Origin: Saccharopolyspora erythraea NRRL 2338 | Lineage (GTDB): Bacteria > Actinomycetota > Actinomycetes > Mycobacteriales > Pseudonocardiaceae | Assembly (NCBI RefSeq): GCF_000062885.1 | Contig: NC_009142.1 | Coordinates: 1,291,584 to 1,355,583 of the forward strand | Reading direction: 5' to 3' | Length of the DNA: 64,000 nt | In this document: positions 37,365-46,791 of the stretch, in pieces | How the letters are laid out: the number at the start of each line of letters is the position of its first letter | Position numbering within the stretch: the stretch's first letter is position 1 | The notes under the pieces: model-generated | What the model was told of the DNA's origin: nothing | Seen by the model: the letters and a program-made list of their open reading frames with translations, nothing else | The model's database searches: none | Program-made: the position numbers and the translations under genes

Positions 37365-37994
37365 GTGAACACTGCGCCCGATCGCCGCCGAGTGCGGGTG
37401 ATCCCGCCGAATCCCGCCCGCGCGGCGGTTCTGATGTGCGTGATGGTGGCCGCGCTCTGGGCGGTCGAGCTGGTCGACCGGGCGCTGCCCGCAGACCTGG
37501 AGTCCAACGGAATCCTGCCGCGCAGCGTCGACGGCCTCGACGGGATCCTGTGGGCTCCGCTGCTGCACGGCGAGTGGGACCACCTGGTCGCCAACTCGCT
37601 GCCGCTGCTCGTGCTGGGCTGGCTGGCGATGTCGGGCGGACCGCGGCTTTTCGTCGCCGTCACCGCGACGGTGTGGATCGTCGGCGGGTTCGGGACGTGG
37701 CTGGTCGGGGCGGGTGGCGTTCACATCGGCGCCTCGGGCGTCGCGTTCGGCTGGCTGGTCTTCCTGCTGGTGCGCGGTTTCTTCCTGCGCAGCTACGGCC
37801 AGATGTTCGTGGCGCTGCTGCTGTTCTTCTACTGGGGCGGCATGCTGTGGGGCGTGCTGCCGGGCCAGGCCGGGATCTCCTGGGAGGGCCACCTGTTCGG
37901 CGCGCTCGGCGGTCTGCTGGCGGCGTGGCTGGTGTCCCGCCGCGGACGGCGCGAGCCGGGGGCCGCGAACTCGCCTGGCACACTGGCCGGGTGA
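37365..37994 (+). CDS. Rhomboid family intramembrane serine protease
   Basis: 209 residues, six or more hydrophobic helices. GASG in [11 protein letters not shown] holds the catalytic Ser; the His of [10 protein letters not shown] is the partner, and [13 protein letters not shown] gives the conserved His/Asn helix. It is the equivalent of Rv1337 in front of murI. Its stop overlaps the murI GTG (37991-37994). Substrates unknown. Confidence 0.9.
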   Translation: MNTAPDRRRVRVIPPNPARAAVLMCVMVAALWAVELVDRALPADLESNGILPRSVDGLDGILWAPLLHGEWDHLVANSLPLLVLGWLAMSGGPRLFVAVTATVWIVGGFGTWLVGAGGVHIGASGVAFGWLVFLLVRGFFLRSYGQMFVALLLFFYWGGMLWGVLPGQAGISWEGHLFGALGGLLAAWLVSRRGRREPGAANSPGTLAG

Positions 37995-38806
37995 CTCACG
38001 CGCCGATCGGGATCTTCGACTCCGGGGTCGGCGGGCTGACCGTGGCCCGCGCGATCATGGACCAGCTCCCCGGCGAAGCGCTGCGCTACGTCGGGGACAC
38101 CGCCAACGCGCCGTACGGCCCGCGGCCGCTGGCCGACATCCGCGCCCGCACCCTTGCGATCACCGACTCGCTGGTCGCCGAGGGCGTGAAGATGCTGGTG
38201 ATCGCCTGCAACTCGGCCTCGGCCGCCTGCCTGCGCGACGCCCGCGAGCGCTACGACGTCCCGGTGGTGGAGGTCGTGCTGCCGGCCGTGCGCCGCGCGG
38301 TGGCCACCACCCGCAACGGCCGGGTAGGGGTGATCGGCACCCAGGCCACCATCACCTCCCGCGCCTACGACGACGCGTTCACCGCCGCGCCGGGGGTGAC
38401 CCTGAGCACCGCGGCGTGCCCGCGCTTCGCCGACTTCGTCGAGCGCGGCATCACCAGCGGCAGGCAGGTCCTCGGCCTGGCCCAGGCCTACCTGGACCCG
38501 TTGCAGCAGGCCGACGTCGACACCCTGGTGCTGGGCTGCACGCACTACCCGCTGCTGACCGGGGTGCTGCAACTGGCGATGGGCGACCACGTGACGCTGG
38601 TCTCCAGCGCAGAGGAGACCGCCAAGGACGTCCTGCGGGTGCTCACCGAGCACGACCTGCTCGCCGAAGCCGACGGCGAACCCGCCCACGAGTTCCGCGC
38701 GACCGGCTCGGGTGAGAGCTTCGCCAAGCTCGCGCGGCGGTTCCTCGGCCCGAGCCTCGCGGCCGATGCGATCGACCCCCTGGCCGTGTCAAGCTCGTCG
38801 GCGTGA
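37991..38806 (+). CDS. murI: Glutamate racemase
   Basis: 271 residues. [14 protein letters not shown] at the N-terminus, Cys73 in ACNSAS and Cys183 in GCTHYP form the two-base pair. It supplies D-glutamate for peptidoglycan. It is translationally coupled on both sides: overlaps of 4 bp with rhomboid and with the next gene (38803-38806). Confidence 0.96.
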   Translation: MTHAPIGIFDSGVGGLTVARAIMDQLPGEALRYVGDTANAPYGPRPLADIRARTLAITDSLVAEGVKMLVIACNSASAACLRDARERYDVPVVEVVLPAVRRAVATTRNGRVGVIGTQATITSRAYDDAFTAAPGVTLSTAACPRFADFVERGITSGRQVLGLAQAYLDPLQQADVDTLVLGCTHYPLLTGVLQLAMGDHVTLVSSAEETAKDVLRVLTEHDLLAEADGEPAHEFRATGSGESFAKLARRFLGPSLAADAIDPLAVSSSSA

Positions 38807-39573
38807 AGCTGACGATCCTCGGTTGTTCCGGAAGCGTTCCGGGGCCCGGCAACCCCGCCTCCGGCTACCTGGTCGAGTCCGGTGACACCCGGATCGCGCT
38901 CGACCTCGGCAACGGCACGTTCGGCGCGTTGCAGCGCCACCTCGACCCGTTCGACCTCGACGCCGTGCTGCTGAGCCACCTGCACCCCGACCACTGCGCG
39001 GACTTCGCGGCGCTGACCGTCTTCCGCCGCTACCACCCGGCGAAGCCCCACGACACCGCCGAACGCAGGCTGCCGGTGTTCGCCCCGGCCGAGGCACCGA
39101 GCAGGCTGGCCGCCCTGTACGCGCCGAGCGCGCGCGAGCTGGCCGAGACCGACCTCACCGACGTCTACGACTTCTCGGCCCACTCCGGCGAACCGGCCCG
39201 CATCGGGCCGTTCGAGATCCACGCCGTGCCGCTCGACCACGTCTGCGAGGGCTGGGGCCTGCGGATCGCCGCCGACGACAGGGTCCTCGCCTACACCGGC
39301 GACACCGGGCCGTGCGACGGGCTGGGCGAGCTGGCGCAGGGCGCCGACGTGCTGCTGTCGGAGGCGTCCTGGCCGGACTCGCCGGACGCGCCGCCCGGCA
39401 TCCACCTGTCCGGCAGGCAGGCCGCCGAGGCGGCCAAGGGCGGCGGGGTCGGCAGGCTGCTGCTCACCCACCTGCAGCCGTGGACGGATCCGGAGGTGAT
39501 CCTGGCGGAGGCCCGGGACGGGTTCGACGGCCCGGTCGAGCTCGTCGAGGCGGGACGCGAATACACCGTCTGA
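38803..39573 (+). CDS. Metallo-beta-lactamase-fold phosphodiesterase, Rv1339-like
   Basis: 256 residues. [16 protein letters not shown] carries the HxHxDH zinc motif; later ligands are in [19 protein letters not shown] and LLTHLQPW. The orthologue by position and sequence, Rv1339, is an atypical class II cAMP phosphodiesterase. The same role is likely but inferred. GTG at 38803 overlaps the murI stop. Confidence 0.88.
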   Translation: MKLTILGCSGSVPGPGNPASGYLVESGDTRIALDLGNGTFGALQRHLDPFDLDAVLLSHLHPDHCADFAALTVFRRYHPAKPHDTAERRLPVFAPAEAPSRLAALYAPSARELAETDLTDVYDFSAHSGEPARIGPFEIHAVPLDHVCEGWGLRIAADDRVLAYTGDTGPCDGLGELAQGADVLLSEASWPDSPDAPPGIHLSGRQAAEAAKGGGVGRLLLTHLQPWTDPEVILAEARDGFDGPVELVEAGREYTV

Positions 39574-39592
39574 GCGCGCTCAGCCCGCCGCG

Positions 39593-39598
39593 TAGCCT
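39593..39598 (+). promoter_or_regulatory. -10 box of the Imm1-like gene
   Basis: TAGCCT, 27 bp before the ATG at 39625, with the GGGAGG ribosome-binding site between. Confidence 0.35.
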
Positions 39599-39624
39599 CC
39601 AATCGCGAGACAGGGAGGACCGCG

Positions 39625-40044
39625 ATGACGATCACTGCGGTGTGGACGATCGACTCGGCCGAGGACGCCAACGCCGGGGACGGGCTCACCATCGACGAAC
39701 CCGACCAGGTCGACGAGCTCATCCGGCGGCTGGCCGAACCGGCGGCCGGGCCCGCCACCATCTGGCACGAGGGGCGCAAGCTCGCCGACACCGGCAGCGG
39801 CATGCTAGACCACGACGTGGTCGCCGCGGTCCGGGGCGGCTACGGCTACCTCGGCTACATCGACGCCGACCACGACTACGCCGTGCTGGCCGGCGACCCC
39901 GCGTCGCCGGAGGTGCACGCCGAGGACGCCGACTTCCCGGCGGGCAGCGGCGTCGCGCCGGAGCAGCTCGCCGCGGCGCTGCGCGAGTTCCTGGCGACCG
40001 GCCTGCGACCGGAGAACGTGACCTGGCGGGAGGTCGAGCTCTAG
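39625..40044 (+). CDS. Imm1-type immunity protein
   Basis: 139 residues. Resembles the Imm1 family of polymorphic-toxin immunity proteins: an N-terminal [13 protein letters not shown] strand, the [13 protein letters not shown] helix, [19 protein letters not shown] in the middle, and a final [19 protein letters not shown]. Imm1 proteins usually neutralise deaminase or nuclease toxins encoded beside them. No toxin gene is nearby; the gene is inserted between two conserved core genes (Rv1339-like and rph). It has its own GGGAGG ribosome-binding site and probable promoter. Confidence 0.8.
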   Translation: MTITAVWTIDSAEDANAGDGLTIDEPDQVDELIRRLAEPAAGPATIWHEGRKLADTGSGMLDHDVVAAVRGGYGYLGYIDADHDYAVLAGDPASPEVHAEDADFPAGSGVAPEQLAAALREFLATGLRPENVTWREVEL

Positions 40045-40202
40045 CGGACTGCGCAAGTCGCAGATCCTGGAGCGAGAAGGCGGCTGAGGTTCCGCCGGGC
40101 GACCCACTGCGCAGGCCACATCCGAAACACGACCCAGGTCCCGGGGCCGCCGCCGAGGGGGCTGCGCACGGCGTCGCGTCCGGTGCTCTTAGGGTGGGTG
40201 TC

Positions 40203-40958
40203 GTGGCACGAGCTGACGGGCGGAGCGACGACGCGCTCCGGGAAGTGCGGATCACCCGCGGATACCAGGACTGGCCTGCAGGGTCGGTGCTGGTCGAGTT
40301 CGGCCGGACGCGCGTGCTGTGCGCGGCCAGCGTCCAGGAGGGCGTCCCGCGCTGGCGGGCCGGCTCCGGCCTGGGCTGGGTGACGGCGGAGTACGCGATG
40401 CTGCCGTCGTCGACCAACACCCGCAGCGCCCGCGAGTCGGTCAAGGGCCGCATCGGCGGCCGCACCCACGAGATCAGCCGCCTGGTCGGGCGGTCGCTGC
40501 GCGCGTGCATCGACCTGGCCGCGCTCGGCGAGAACACCATCGCCCTGGACTGCGACGTGATCCAGGCCGACGGAGGCACCCGCACGGCGGCCATCACCGG
40601 CGCCTACGTGGCGCTGGCCGACGCGATCACCTGGCTCAGCGCCGCGGGCAGGCTCACCGACCCGAAGCCGCTGTCGTGCTCGATCGCGGCCGTCAGCGTC
40701 GGCGTGGTCGACGGCCGGGTGCGGCTGGACCTGCCCTACGAGGAGGACTCGCGGGCGGAGGTCGACATGAACGTGGTCGCCACCGACCACGGCACCCTGG
40801 TCGAGGTGCAGGGCACCGGCGAGGGCGCCACCTTCACCCGGTCCACCATGGACAAGATGATCGACTTCGCGCTGGCGGGCTGCTCGGAGCTGTCCCGCAT
40901 CCAGTCGGAGGCGCTCGCTGCTCCCTACCCCGGCGAGCTGCCCGGGGGTGCGGCATGA
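40203..40958 (+). CDS. rph: Ribonuclease PH
   Basis: 251 residues. [20 protein letters not shown] is the family N-terminus; [19 protein letters not shown] contains the phosphate-binding Arg residues, and [13 protein letters not shown] the active-site region. It trims tRNA 3' ends using phosphate. GTG at 40203; ribosome-binding site weak. rdgB overlaps its stop by 4 bp. Confidence 0.96.
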   Translation: MARADGRSDDALREVRITRGYQDWPAGSVLVEFGRTRVLCAASVQEGVPRWRAGSGLGWVTAEYAMLPSSTNTRSARESVKGRIGGRTHEISRLVGRSLRACIDLAALGENTIALDCDVIQADGGTRTAAITGAYVALADAITWLSAAGRLTDPKPLSCSIAAVSVGVVDGRVRLDLPYEEDSRAEVDMNVVATDHGTLVEVQGTGEGATFTRSTMDKMIDFALAGCSELSRIQSEALAAPYPGELPGGAA

Positions 40959-41560
40959 GCCGCGTCCTGCTGGCCACCCGCAACGCCAAGAAGCTCTTGG
41001 AGCTGCGGCGGATCCTGGAAGCCGAGGGCGTGACCGGCGTCGAGGTCGTCGGCCTCGACGAGGTCCCGGAGTTCCCCGAGGCACCCGAGACGGGCGCGAC
41101 CTTCGAGGACAACGCGCTTGCCAAGGCCGTCGACGCGGCCGAGGCCACCGGGCTGCCTTCGGTGGCCGACGACTCCGGTCTCGCCGTCGACGCGCTCAAC
41201 GGCATGCCCGGCGTGCTGTCGGCCCGCTGGTCCGGCAGGCACGGCGACGACCAGGCCAACCTGGACCTGGTGCTCGGCCAGCTCCAGGACGTGCCCGACG
41301 AGCGGCGCGGCGCCGCGTTCGTCTCCGCCGCCGCCCTGGTCCTCCCAGGTGGCGAGGAGGTCGTGGTGCGCGGCGAATGGCGCGGCACCATCATCCGCGA
41401 GGAGCGCGGCACCAACGGCTTCGGCTACGACCCGATCTTCGTGCCGGAGGGCGAGACCCGGACTTCGGCGGAGCTGTCCCCGGAGGAGAAGGACGCCGAC
41501 TCCCACCGGGGCCGGGCCCTGCGCCTGCTGCTCCCGCACCTGCAGGGGCTGGCGGACTAG
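40955..41560 (+). CDS. rdgB: Non-canonical purine NTP pyrophosphatase (dITP/XTP)
   Basis: 201 residues. [49 protein letters not shown] and DSHRGRAL are the RdgB/HAM1 motifs. It cleans deaminated purine nucleotides from the pool. ATG at 40955 overlaps rph. Its TAG stop (41558-41560) overlaps the end of the convergent NACHT gene. Confidence 0.96.
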   Translation: MSRVLLATRNAKKLLELRRILEAEGVTGVEVVGLDEVPEFPEAPETGATFEDNALAKAVDAAEATGLPSVADDSGLAVDALNGMPGVLSARWSGRHGDDQANLDLVLGQLQDVPDERRGAAFVSAAALVLPGGEEVVVRGEWRGTIIREERGTNGFGYDPIFVPEGETRTSAELSPEEKDADSHRGRALRLLLPHLQGLAD

Positions 41561-44500
41561 TCCCTTCCCGGGGATTCCCAGCGCACTTCGTCCAGGGTGA
41601 CCTGGATATCCGTGCCGGCCAGTGGTGACAGGTCGGTACCGGCAGGAAGTCCGGCGAGTTCCAGCTCGCGCAGCCTGCGCATCCGCGCCAGCGGTGCGAA
41701 GTCGGACAGCTGCCGGCAGTCCCGCAAGGACAGCCTCACGAGCGCGGGCATGCGGGTAACCGGTTCGAGGTCGTCGATCCCGCACGACGACAGGGTCAGA
41801 GTGGTGATTCCGCTCATCGCCGACAGCTCGTCGCCCAAGTCGTGGTACCAGTGGAGATCGAGCACGGTCAGCGCACCGGTCCGGCTCAGTTCCCCGACCC
41901 CGCTCAGGTCCCGAGCCTCGCTGATGAGCAGCCTGCGCAGCCCGGTGAGACCGACGAGGAAGTCGGTGTCGTCCATGGTTTCCATCTGGATCATGAGCAG
42001 CTCCTCCAGATTCACCAGGCCGCTGAGAGAGTCCGGGTCCGCCCACTCCTGGGCGCTTCCCAGGCCCACCACTTCCAAGCCGGTGTGCTTGCTCAGCGGC
42101 CGTAGGGACACCACACCGTTTCCGTTCATGACGAGCGACTTCAGCGTGGCCGCCTCGCTGAGGAACTCCAGGCTGGACACCGTCTCGAATATCCGGACCG
42201 ACAACGTCTCCAGCGCCGTCATGTGACCGACGTGCGGGACCTGCTCGAGCCTGTCCACCAGCAGGTGCCCGGAGTGCAGCGGTGCGTGTGCGAGAACCTT
42301 CCGCGCATACGTCTCAGGGTCGAACAGGTCCCAGCCGAACCGGATTTCCGCCTGGACGTCCCGGCGCGGGTCCGCGGCGTAGGCGGTCAGCAGCTCCAGC
42401 GCGCCCGGCCCGTTCACCAGCGCAGCCGTGCGAACGCAGGCCGCCGCCTGCGCGGTCGTGAGGTTCGTGATGTCGGTGGGCAGGTGGTCGAGCAGGGATT
42501 CCCCGACCGTCGCAAGCGACTGGCTCTCCCGCTTGTTGCGGGGCGGCACCAGCGCGTGGATCGCGGCGTCGAGCCGGTCGCCGAGGGCCGGTGGCAGCTC
42601 GTGCAACGACTCCCGGCAGCTCGCCGCGAGCAGGCGCAGCCGGCGCGGGTTGCGGCCCCTGCCGCCGTCCGCCCGGTCGAGGATGCCGGTGAGCAGCTCC
42701 GTCCTGCCCGGACGGTTCAGCAGCGCCGAGGCCATGATGACCGTTTCCCGCCACAGGTCCGACGTCGCCTTGTCCACCAGCAGGTCTACGTGGCCTTCGT
42801 CGGCCGCCTCCCGCGCCGCGAGGAACTCCTGGAAGGTCCGGTGCACGAAGTCGATCCGGCCCGCCACCGGTTCCCGCACGACACCGCTCCGCTGCACGAG
42901 GTGTTCGAGGCAGTCCTCGGCGGTGACGTCGAGCGACATCGCCCGCAGCTTGCGCCCGACCCGGCTCACGGCGACCTCGCGGGACAGCTCCGACCGGCTG
43001 TTCAGGTTCAGCCAGAAGGCGAGGTCCTGGAGCAGGAGGAGTTTCTGCCGGTAGGGCAACGAGATCTCGTTGTGCACGGGTATCCGGCGGACGTCCTCGC
43101 GCTGGTGCAGCAGCATCTCCAGCGCCGCCTCGTACAGGCTCTTGCGGTCGCGGGGCAGGTCCCCGCCCCGGTCCAGGTGCAGCGCGCACAGCATCGCGCA
43201 CATCAGCGGACTGCGCGCCAGCCCCCTCAGGTGCGACCGGGCGTCGAGCTTGGACAGGAGTCCGCGCCGGTGCTCCTCGACCTGGTCGCGGCTGAAGGGC
43301 AGCGCGTTCTCCCCGGCGAGCAGGGCGGCGTGCCACAGGTCGATGAACTCGCGCACGTCCCCGGGGTTGAGCGGCTCGAGGTCGACGGCGGCGAAGCCCT
43401 CGCTCTGCAGCCACTTCGTTCCCGCCGCCGCGGGCCGCGAGGTCACCACTATGCGCGTGCGCGGGTAGCTCCTGAGCAGCCGGCCGAGCCACCGCCGCAC
43501 CTTCGGTCGTTCGCCGTCGGTCAGCTCGTCCACGCCGTCGACCAGTAGCAACGCCCGCCCCGCGAGCAACTGCCGGTGCGTCCAGCCCTCCGTTATCGGG
43601 CCGAGCATCGGGCCGCCGGGCCCGGGGAGGAACTGCTCCGGCTGGGGAAGCGCCTGCCCGGCGTAGCTGCGCAGCTTGACCAGGATCGGCACGCAGCCGT
43701 TCCACTCCTCCAGGTCGTGACCGAAGTTCGCGCGCGACGCCGACACGGCCAGCCAGCGCAGGAGCGTCGACTTGCCAGACCCGGCCTCGCCGCGCACCAG
43801 CGTCAGGTTCGAAGTGCTGAGCGCGCTCTCCACGCGAAGCGCGTTGGAGCCGCGCTCGCGGCGGTCGCTTTCGAACCAGTGCCGGGTGAGCGGGTTGCGG
43901 CGTTCGGCCCGCGCCGGCCCCTCCTGGTTCACGCTGAGGCTGAGGTAGGCGACCGAAAGCCTCGTGCGCGGGCGGAAGTTGTGCACGCGGACGCCGATCA
44001 GCTCCAGGTCGTCGAGGTCGTCGGCGACGGCCTGCAGGTAGCGGCGGCGGAACTCCTCGTCGTGGTCGGCGCCCGCAGGGGCGTCCAGACTGGTGACGGG
44101 CAGCCGCGCCAGCAGCCGTTCGACTCCGGAAAGCACCTCCGTCGCACGGCGAAGCGCCTCCTCGGCGACGCGCGGCCCGTACTCGGGCAGCTCGCGGACC
44201 AGGTGCACCACCTGCACGCAGCACAGGTCGAGCGCGCGGTCGAAGAGCGCGCGGCCGGTCTCGCCCAGTCCCGCCCGGCGGGTCGCCGACGGCACCCGCC
44301 GCCGGACCTCCTTGGCCAGCTCGACGGGGACGAGCCCGGCACCGAACAGGGTCGTGTCGGACAGCTCGGCCTCGTCCAGCGCGACGGCCACGGCCTCCAG
44401 CGCGGCAACCCGCTCGGCGTCGTCGAGACCGGCGAACTCCCGCTCGCACAGCTCCTCCAGACGCTCCCCGGCCAGCTCGCCGAGCTCGTCGAACCTGCGG

Positions 44501-44670
44501 CGCAGGTCGTTGCGACCGCGCTGGCGAACACCGCCGAAACGCAGCGCGATCAGCTCGGTCAGCTCCGCGCCCCTGCGGACCTGCGCCTTCCGGCCGGCCA
44601 GCCACGTCAGGGCGACCTGGCGCACCACGGACCTGCCCACGCCCAGCGCGGCACTCTCCAGCCCCGTCAC
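41557..44670 (-). CDS. NACHT NTPase with C-terminal leucine-rich repeats (NLR-like)
   Basis: 1037 residues. Residues 1-230 form an all-helical N-terminal domain of the kind found ahead of bacterial NACHT modules. The NACHT domain follows: Walker A GEAGSGKS at 294-301, Walker B LLLVDGVDEL at 374-383, and VVTSRPAA at 408-415. A helical arm with FVHRTFQEFLAAREAADEG follows near residue 660. Residues about 850-1030 are leucine-rich repeats (LETLSVRIFE, LKSLVMNGNGV, LEELLMIQM, LRRLLISEA, LTVLDLHWY, LRELELAGLP). STAND/NACHT proteins are intracellular sensors; several bacterial ones defend against phage. No separate effector is encoded nearby, so the helical N-terminus may be the effector. GTG at 44670 follows a strong GAGGGGG site; an ATG 57 bp upstream has none. 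Confidence 0.9.
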   Translation of the reverse strand: MTGLESAALGVGRSVVRQVALTWLAGRKAQVRRGAELTELIALRFGGVRQRGRNDLRRRFDELGELAGERLEELCEREFAGLDDAERVAALEAVAVALDEAELSDTTLFGAGLVPVELAKEVRRRVPSATRRAGLGETGRALFDRALDLCCVQVVHLVRELPEYGPRVAEEALRRATEVLSGVERLLARLPVTSLDAPAGADHDEEFRRRYLQAVADDLDDLELIGVRVHNFRPRTRLSVAYLSLSVNQEGPARAERRNPLTRHWFESDRRERGSNALRVESALSTSNLTLVRGEAGSGKSTLLRWLAVSASRANFGHDLEEWNGCVPILVKLRSYAGQALPQPEQFLPGPGGPMLGPITEGWTHRQLLAGRALLLVDGVDELTDGERPKVRRWLGRLLRSYPRTRIVVTSRPAAAGTKWLQSEGFAAVDLEPLNPGDVREFIDLWHAALLAGENALPFSRDQVEEHRRGLLSKLDARSHLRGLARSPLMCAMLCALHLDRGGDLPRDRKSLYEAALEMLLHQREDVRRIPVHNEISLPYRQKLLLLQDLAFWLNLNSRSELSREVAVSRVGRKLRAMSLDVTAEDCLEHLVQRSGVVREPVAGRIDFVHRTFQEFLAAREAADEGHVDLLVDKATSDLWRETVIMASALLNRPGRTELLTGILDRADGGRGRNPRRLRLLAASCRESLHELPPALGDRLDAAIHALVPPRNKRESQSLATVGESLLDHLPTDITNLTTAQAAACVRTAALVNGPGALELLTAYAADPRRDVQAEIRFGWDLFDPETYARKVLAHAPLHSGHLLVDRLEQVPHVGHMTALETLSVRIFETVSSLEFLSEAATLKSLVMNGNGVVSLRPLSKHTGLEVVGLGSAQEWADPDSLSGLVNLEELLMIQMETMDDTDFLVGLTGLRRLLISEARDLSGVGELSRTGALTVLDLHWYHDLGDELSAMSGITTLTLSSCGIDDLEPVTRMPALVRLSLRDCRQLSDFAPLARMRRLRELELAGLPAGTDLSPLAGTDIQVTLDEVRWESPGRD

Positions 44671-44781
44671 GTGAAACCCCCTCGCCAACCACCACCGATC
44701 ATTCCGGGACCCGCGGTGTCCGGACAAGCACGCTCCGCGACGGGATGTGACGGTGCTCGCCCCGGACTGAAGCCGACTCGT

Positions 44782-44801
44782 TCGAGAAGCTAGCTTTTCG
44801 A
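44782..44801. promoter_or_regulatory. Near-perfect 20-bp palindrome over the tauE -10 box
   Basis: TCGAGAAGCTAGCTTTTCGA is a palindrome with a single mismatched pair. It contains TAGCTT (44791-44796), a -10 box 8 bp before the GTG at 44805, so the site could be an operator for the exporter. It lies about 110 bp upstream of the NACHT start and might also affect it. Confidence 0.5.
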
Positions 44802-44804
44802 GTC

Positions 44805-45572
44805 GTGTTCACCGAATGGTTCGAGCCCGCCGTGCTGGTGGTCGTCGGCTTCCTGTCGGGGGCGATCAACGCGGTCGCCGGCGGCGGGTCCCTGCTGGTC
44901 TTCCCGGCGCTGCTGGCGACCGGGATGACGCCCCTGGTCGCGAACGTGACCAACTCAGTGGCGCAGGGACCCGGGTTCGTGGGGGCGGCGCTGAGCCAGC
45001 GGGAGGACCTGGGCGGCAACCGGCTGCGGGTGGTCACCACCTCGATCGCCGCCGCTGTCGGGTCGGTGCTCGGATGCGTGCTGCTGATGGTGCTGCCGGG
45101 GTCGGTGTTCGACGCCGTGGTGCCCGTGCTCGTGGGGCTCTCGGCGCTGCTGATGGCGTTCCAGAACACGATCCGCAAGTGGCTCGGCAACCCCGACCCC
45201 ACGGCGCCGGACCGCACGACGATGCTGACCGTCGGGATCTTCTTCGCCTCGATCTACGGCGGGTACTTCGGCGGCGCGCGCAGCGTGATCTTCATCGCGA
45301 TCCTGGTGCTCGCGGCCAACGACACGATGCGCAGGCTCAACGCCCTCAAGAGCTGGCTCGGGCTGATCGGCAGCGCCGTCACCTTCGTGGTGTACGCGCT
45401 GATCGCACCGGTGGACTGGGTGGCGGTGCTGATGCTGGCGCCGACCACGGTGCTCGGCGGCTGGGTCGGCGGCAAGCTCGCGCAGCGGATCCCGGCGACC
45501 CTCCTGCGCTACGTGGTGGTCGTCATCGCCGCAGGCGTCGCGGTGTACATGGCGATGGACTGGCTGGACTGA
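44805..45572 (+). CDS. TauE/SafE family sulfite/sulfoacetate-type exporter
   Basis: 255 residues, about eight hydrophobic helices. GAINAVAGGGSLLVFPALLA and the second-half GGYFGGARSVIF and LNALKSWLGL are family signatures of the two-fold repeat. Members move small sulfur or carboxylate anions across the membrane. The GTG at 44805 is probably leaderless. Confidence 0.9.
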   Translation: MFTEWFEPAVLVVVGFLSGAINAVAGGGSLLVFPALLATGMTPLVANVTNSVAQGPGFVGAALSQREDLGGNRLRVVTTSIAAAVGSVLGCVLLMVLPGSVFDAVVPVLVGLSALLMAFQNTIRKWLGNPDPTAPDRTTMLTVGIFFASIYGGYFGGARSVIFIAILVLAANDTMRRLNALKSWLGLIGSAVTFVVYALIAPVDWVAVLMLAPTTVLGGWVGGKLAQRIPATLLRYVVVVIAAGVAVYMAMDWLD

Positions 45573-45736
45573 TCGCCGGGGCCCAGGCTGCGTCGCCGGG
45601 CCTGGGCTGTGCGAGGGTGTCTCGCTCGCTCGCTCGCGCGGTGCTGTGCGGCCGGGCGGCGGTGGAGCGGTGCGGCCGGGCGTGGGGCCGGGTCGGGGGG
45701 GCACCTGCCGGGTAGGTGCCCACCGGGTCGGTCCGG

Positions 45737-46210
45737 TCAGACTCCGAGGTCCTTGCGCAGGCGATCGACGTGGCCGGTGGCCTTGACGTTGTAGAGCGCC
45801 TTGGCGATCTTGCCCTCCGGGTCGACGACGAAGGTCGAGCGGATCACGCCCTGCACCGTCTTGCCGTAGTTCTGCTTCTCGCCGAAGGCACCCCACGCCG
45901 TCATGACCGACTTGTCCTGGTCGGCGAGCAGCGGGAAGGTCAGGCCCTCCGCGTCGCGGAACGCCACCAGCTTCTCCGGCTTGTCCGGGGAGATGCCCAG
46001 GACGTCGAAGCCGGCGTCGTTGAGCACGGCCAGGCTGTCGCGGAAGTCGCAGGCCTCCTTGGTGCAGCCCGGCGTGCTCGCGGCGGGGTAGAAGTACACG
46101 ACCACCGAGCGGCCGCGGTAGTCCGACAGGCTGACGGTCTTGCCGTCGGCGTCGGGGAGGGCGAACTCGGGCGCGGTGTCCCCGGCGGAAAGTCGTTGCT
46201 GTTCGGTCAT
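45737..46210 (-). CDS. bcp: Peroxiredoxin, BCP/PrxQ type
   Basis: 157 residues. The peroxidatic Cys49 in STPGCTKEAC and the resolving Cys54 five residues later make this a PrxQ-type peroxiredoxin reducing hydroperoxides with thioredoxin. FYPAASTPGC has Ala-Ala-Ser in place of the more common Lys-Ala-Asp or Lys-Asp-Asn. ATG at 46210. It is monocistronic. Confidence 0.93.
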   Translation of the reverse strand: MTEQQRLSAGDTAPEFALPDADGKTVSLSDYRGRSVVVYFYPAASTPGCTKEACDFRDSLAVLNDAGFDVLGISPDKPEKLVAFRDAEGLTFPLLADQDKSVMTAWGAFGEKQNYGKTVQGVIRSTFVVDPEGKIAKALYNVKATGHVDRLRKDLGV

Positions 46211-46263
46211 GCCCCCGACGCTAGCCGACCCGGCAGAGCCCGATGACGCCCATCCCACCGACC

Positions 46264-46390
46264 GGTCAGGGCTCGACTACACCCGTCCCGCCGCCCGGTC
46301 AGGGCTCGACGACGCCCGTCGCAACCGGCCGGTTAGGGCTCGACTACACCCGTCGCAACCGGCCGGTCAGGGCTGGGTGACTCCCATCCC
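46264..46390. repeat. Tandem repeat, about 34-bp unit
   Basis: Units starting with GGTCAGGGCT at 46264, 46297, 46331 (GGTTAGGGCT) and 46365. Periods are 33-34 bp and the repeats lie between bcp and the end of the small membrane protein gene, overlapping its last codons. Confidence 0.75.
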
Positions 46391-46576
46391 GCCGGCCGAC
46401 TCCATCGGCACGGCGACACCGGCGGACTCCACCGGCACCGAGTGCGACACCGACACGGGAGGCAGCGGTGTGGACTCCTCCCTGCTGCTCGCCGCGAGGA
46501 ACCCACCCACCAGGACGCCGGCCACGGCCGAGGCGGTCACGCACATCGCACAGATCGTGTACAGGCGGATGCTCAC
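46367..46576 (-). CDS. Small single-span membrane protein
   Basis: 69 residues. GTG at 46576 behind AAAGGGA. One transmembrane segment (LYTICAMCVTASAVAGVLVG) near the N-terminus, then a short outer part with a repeated VPVESAG / VPMESAG motif. The 3' end runs into the tandem repeat, so the present C-terminus could be altered by it. No family recognised. Confidence 0.5.
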   Translation of the reverse strand: MSIRLYTICAMCVTASAVAGVLVGGFLAASSREESTPLPPVSVSHSVPVESAGVAVPMESAGGMGVTQP

Positions 46577-46791
46577 CGCTGAATCCCTTTCCGAGAAATC
46601 GTTTCAATCGAACGGATCGGCGAGGAGGTGGCGTCGCCAGAGAGGTCCTACCGCCTCCGGACAGCTTGAAGATCGACCCGGCCTTCCCGGGCGTTACGCC
46701 GTTGCGCCGAAAGAGTTCGAGTTGCGGGCCAGAGGCACCGCGCGTAGACGTCAGTGGCGTCCACGTCCGTCGGACGCCGTGGAGGACCGCC

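Noticed and set aside
44671..44727. ATG 57 bp upstream as the NACHT start
   Set aside because: It lacks a ribosome-binding site, whereas GTG 44670 has an excellent one at proper spacing.
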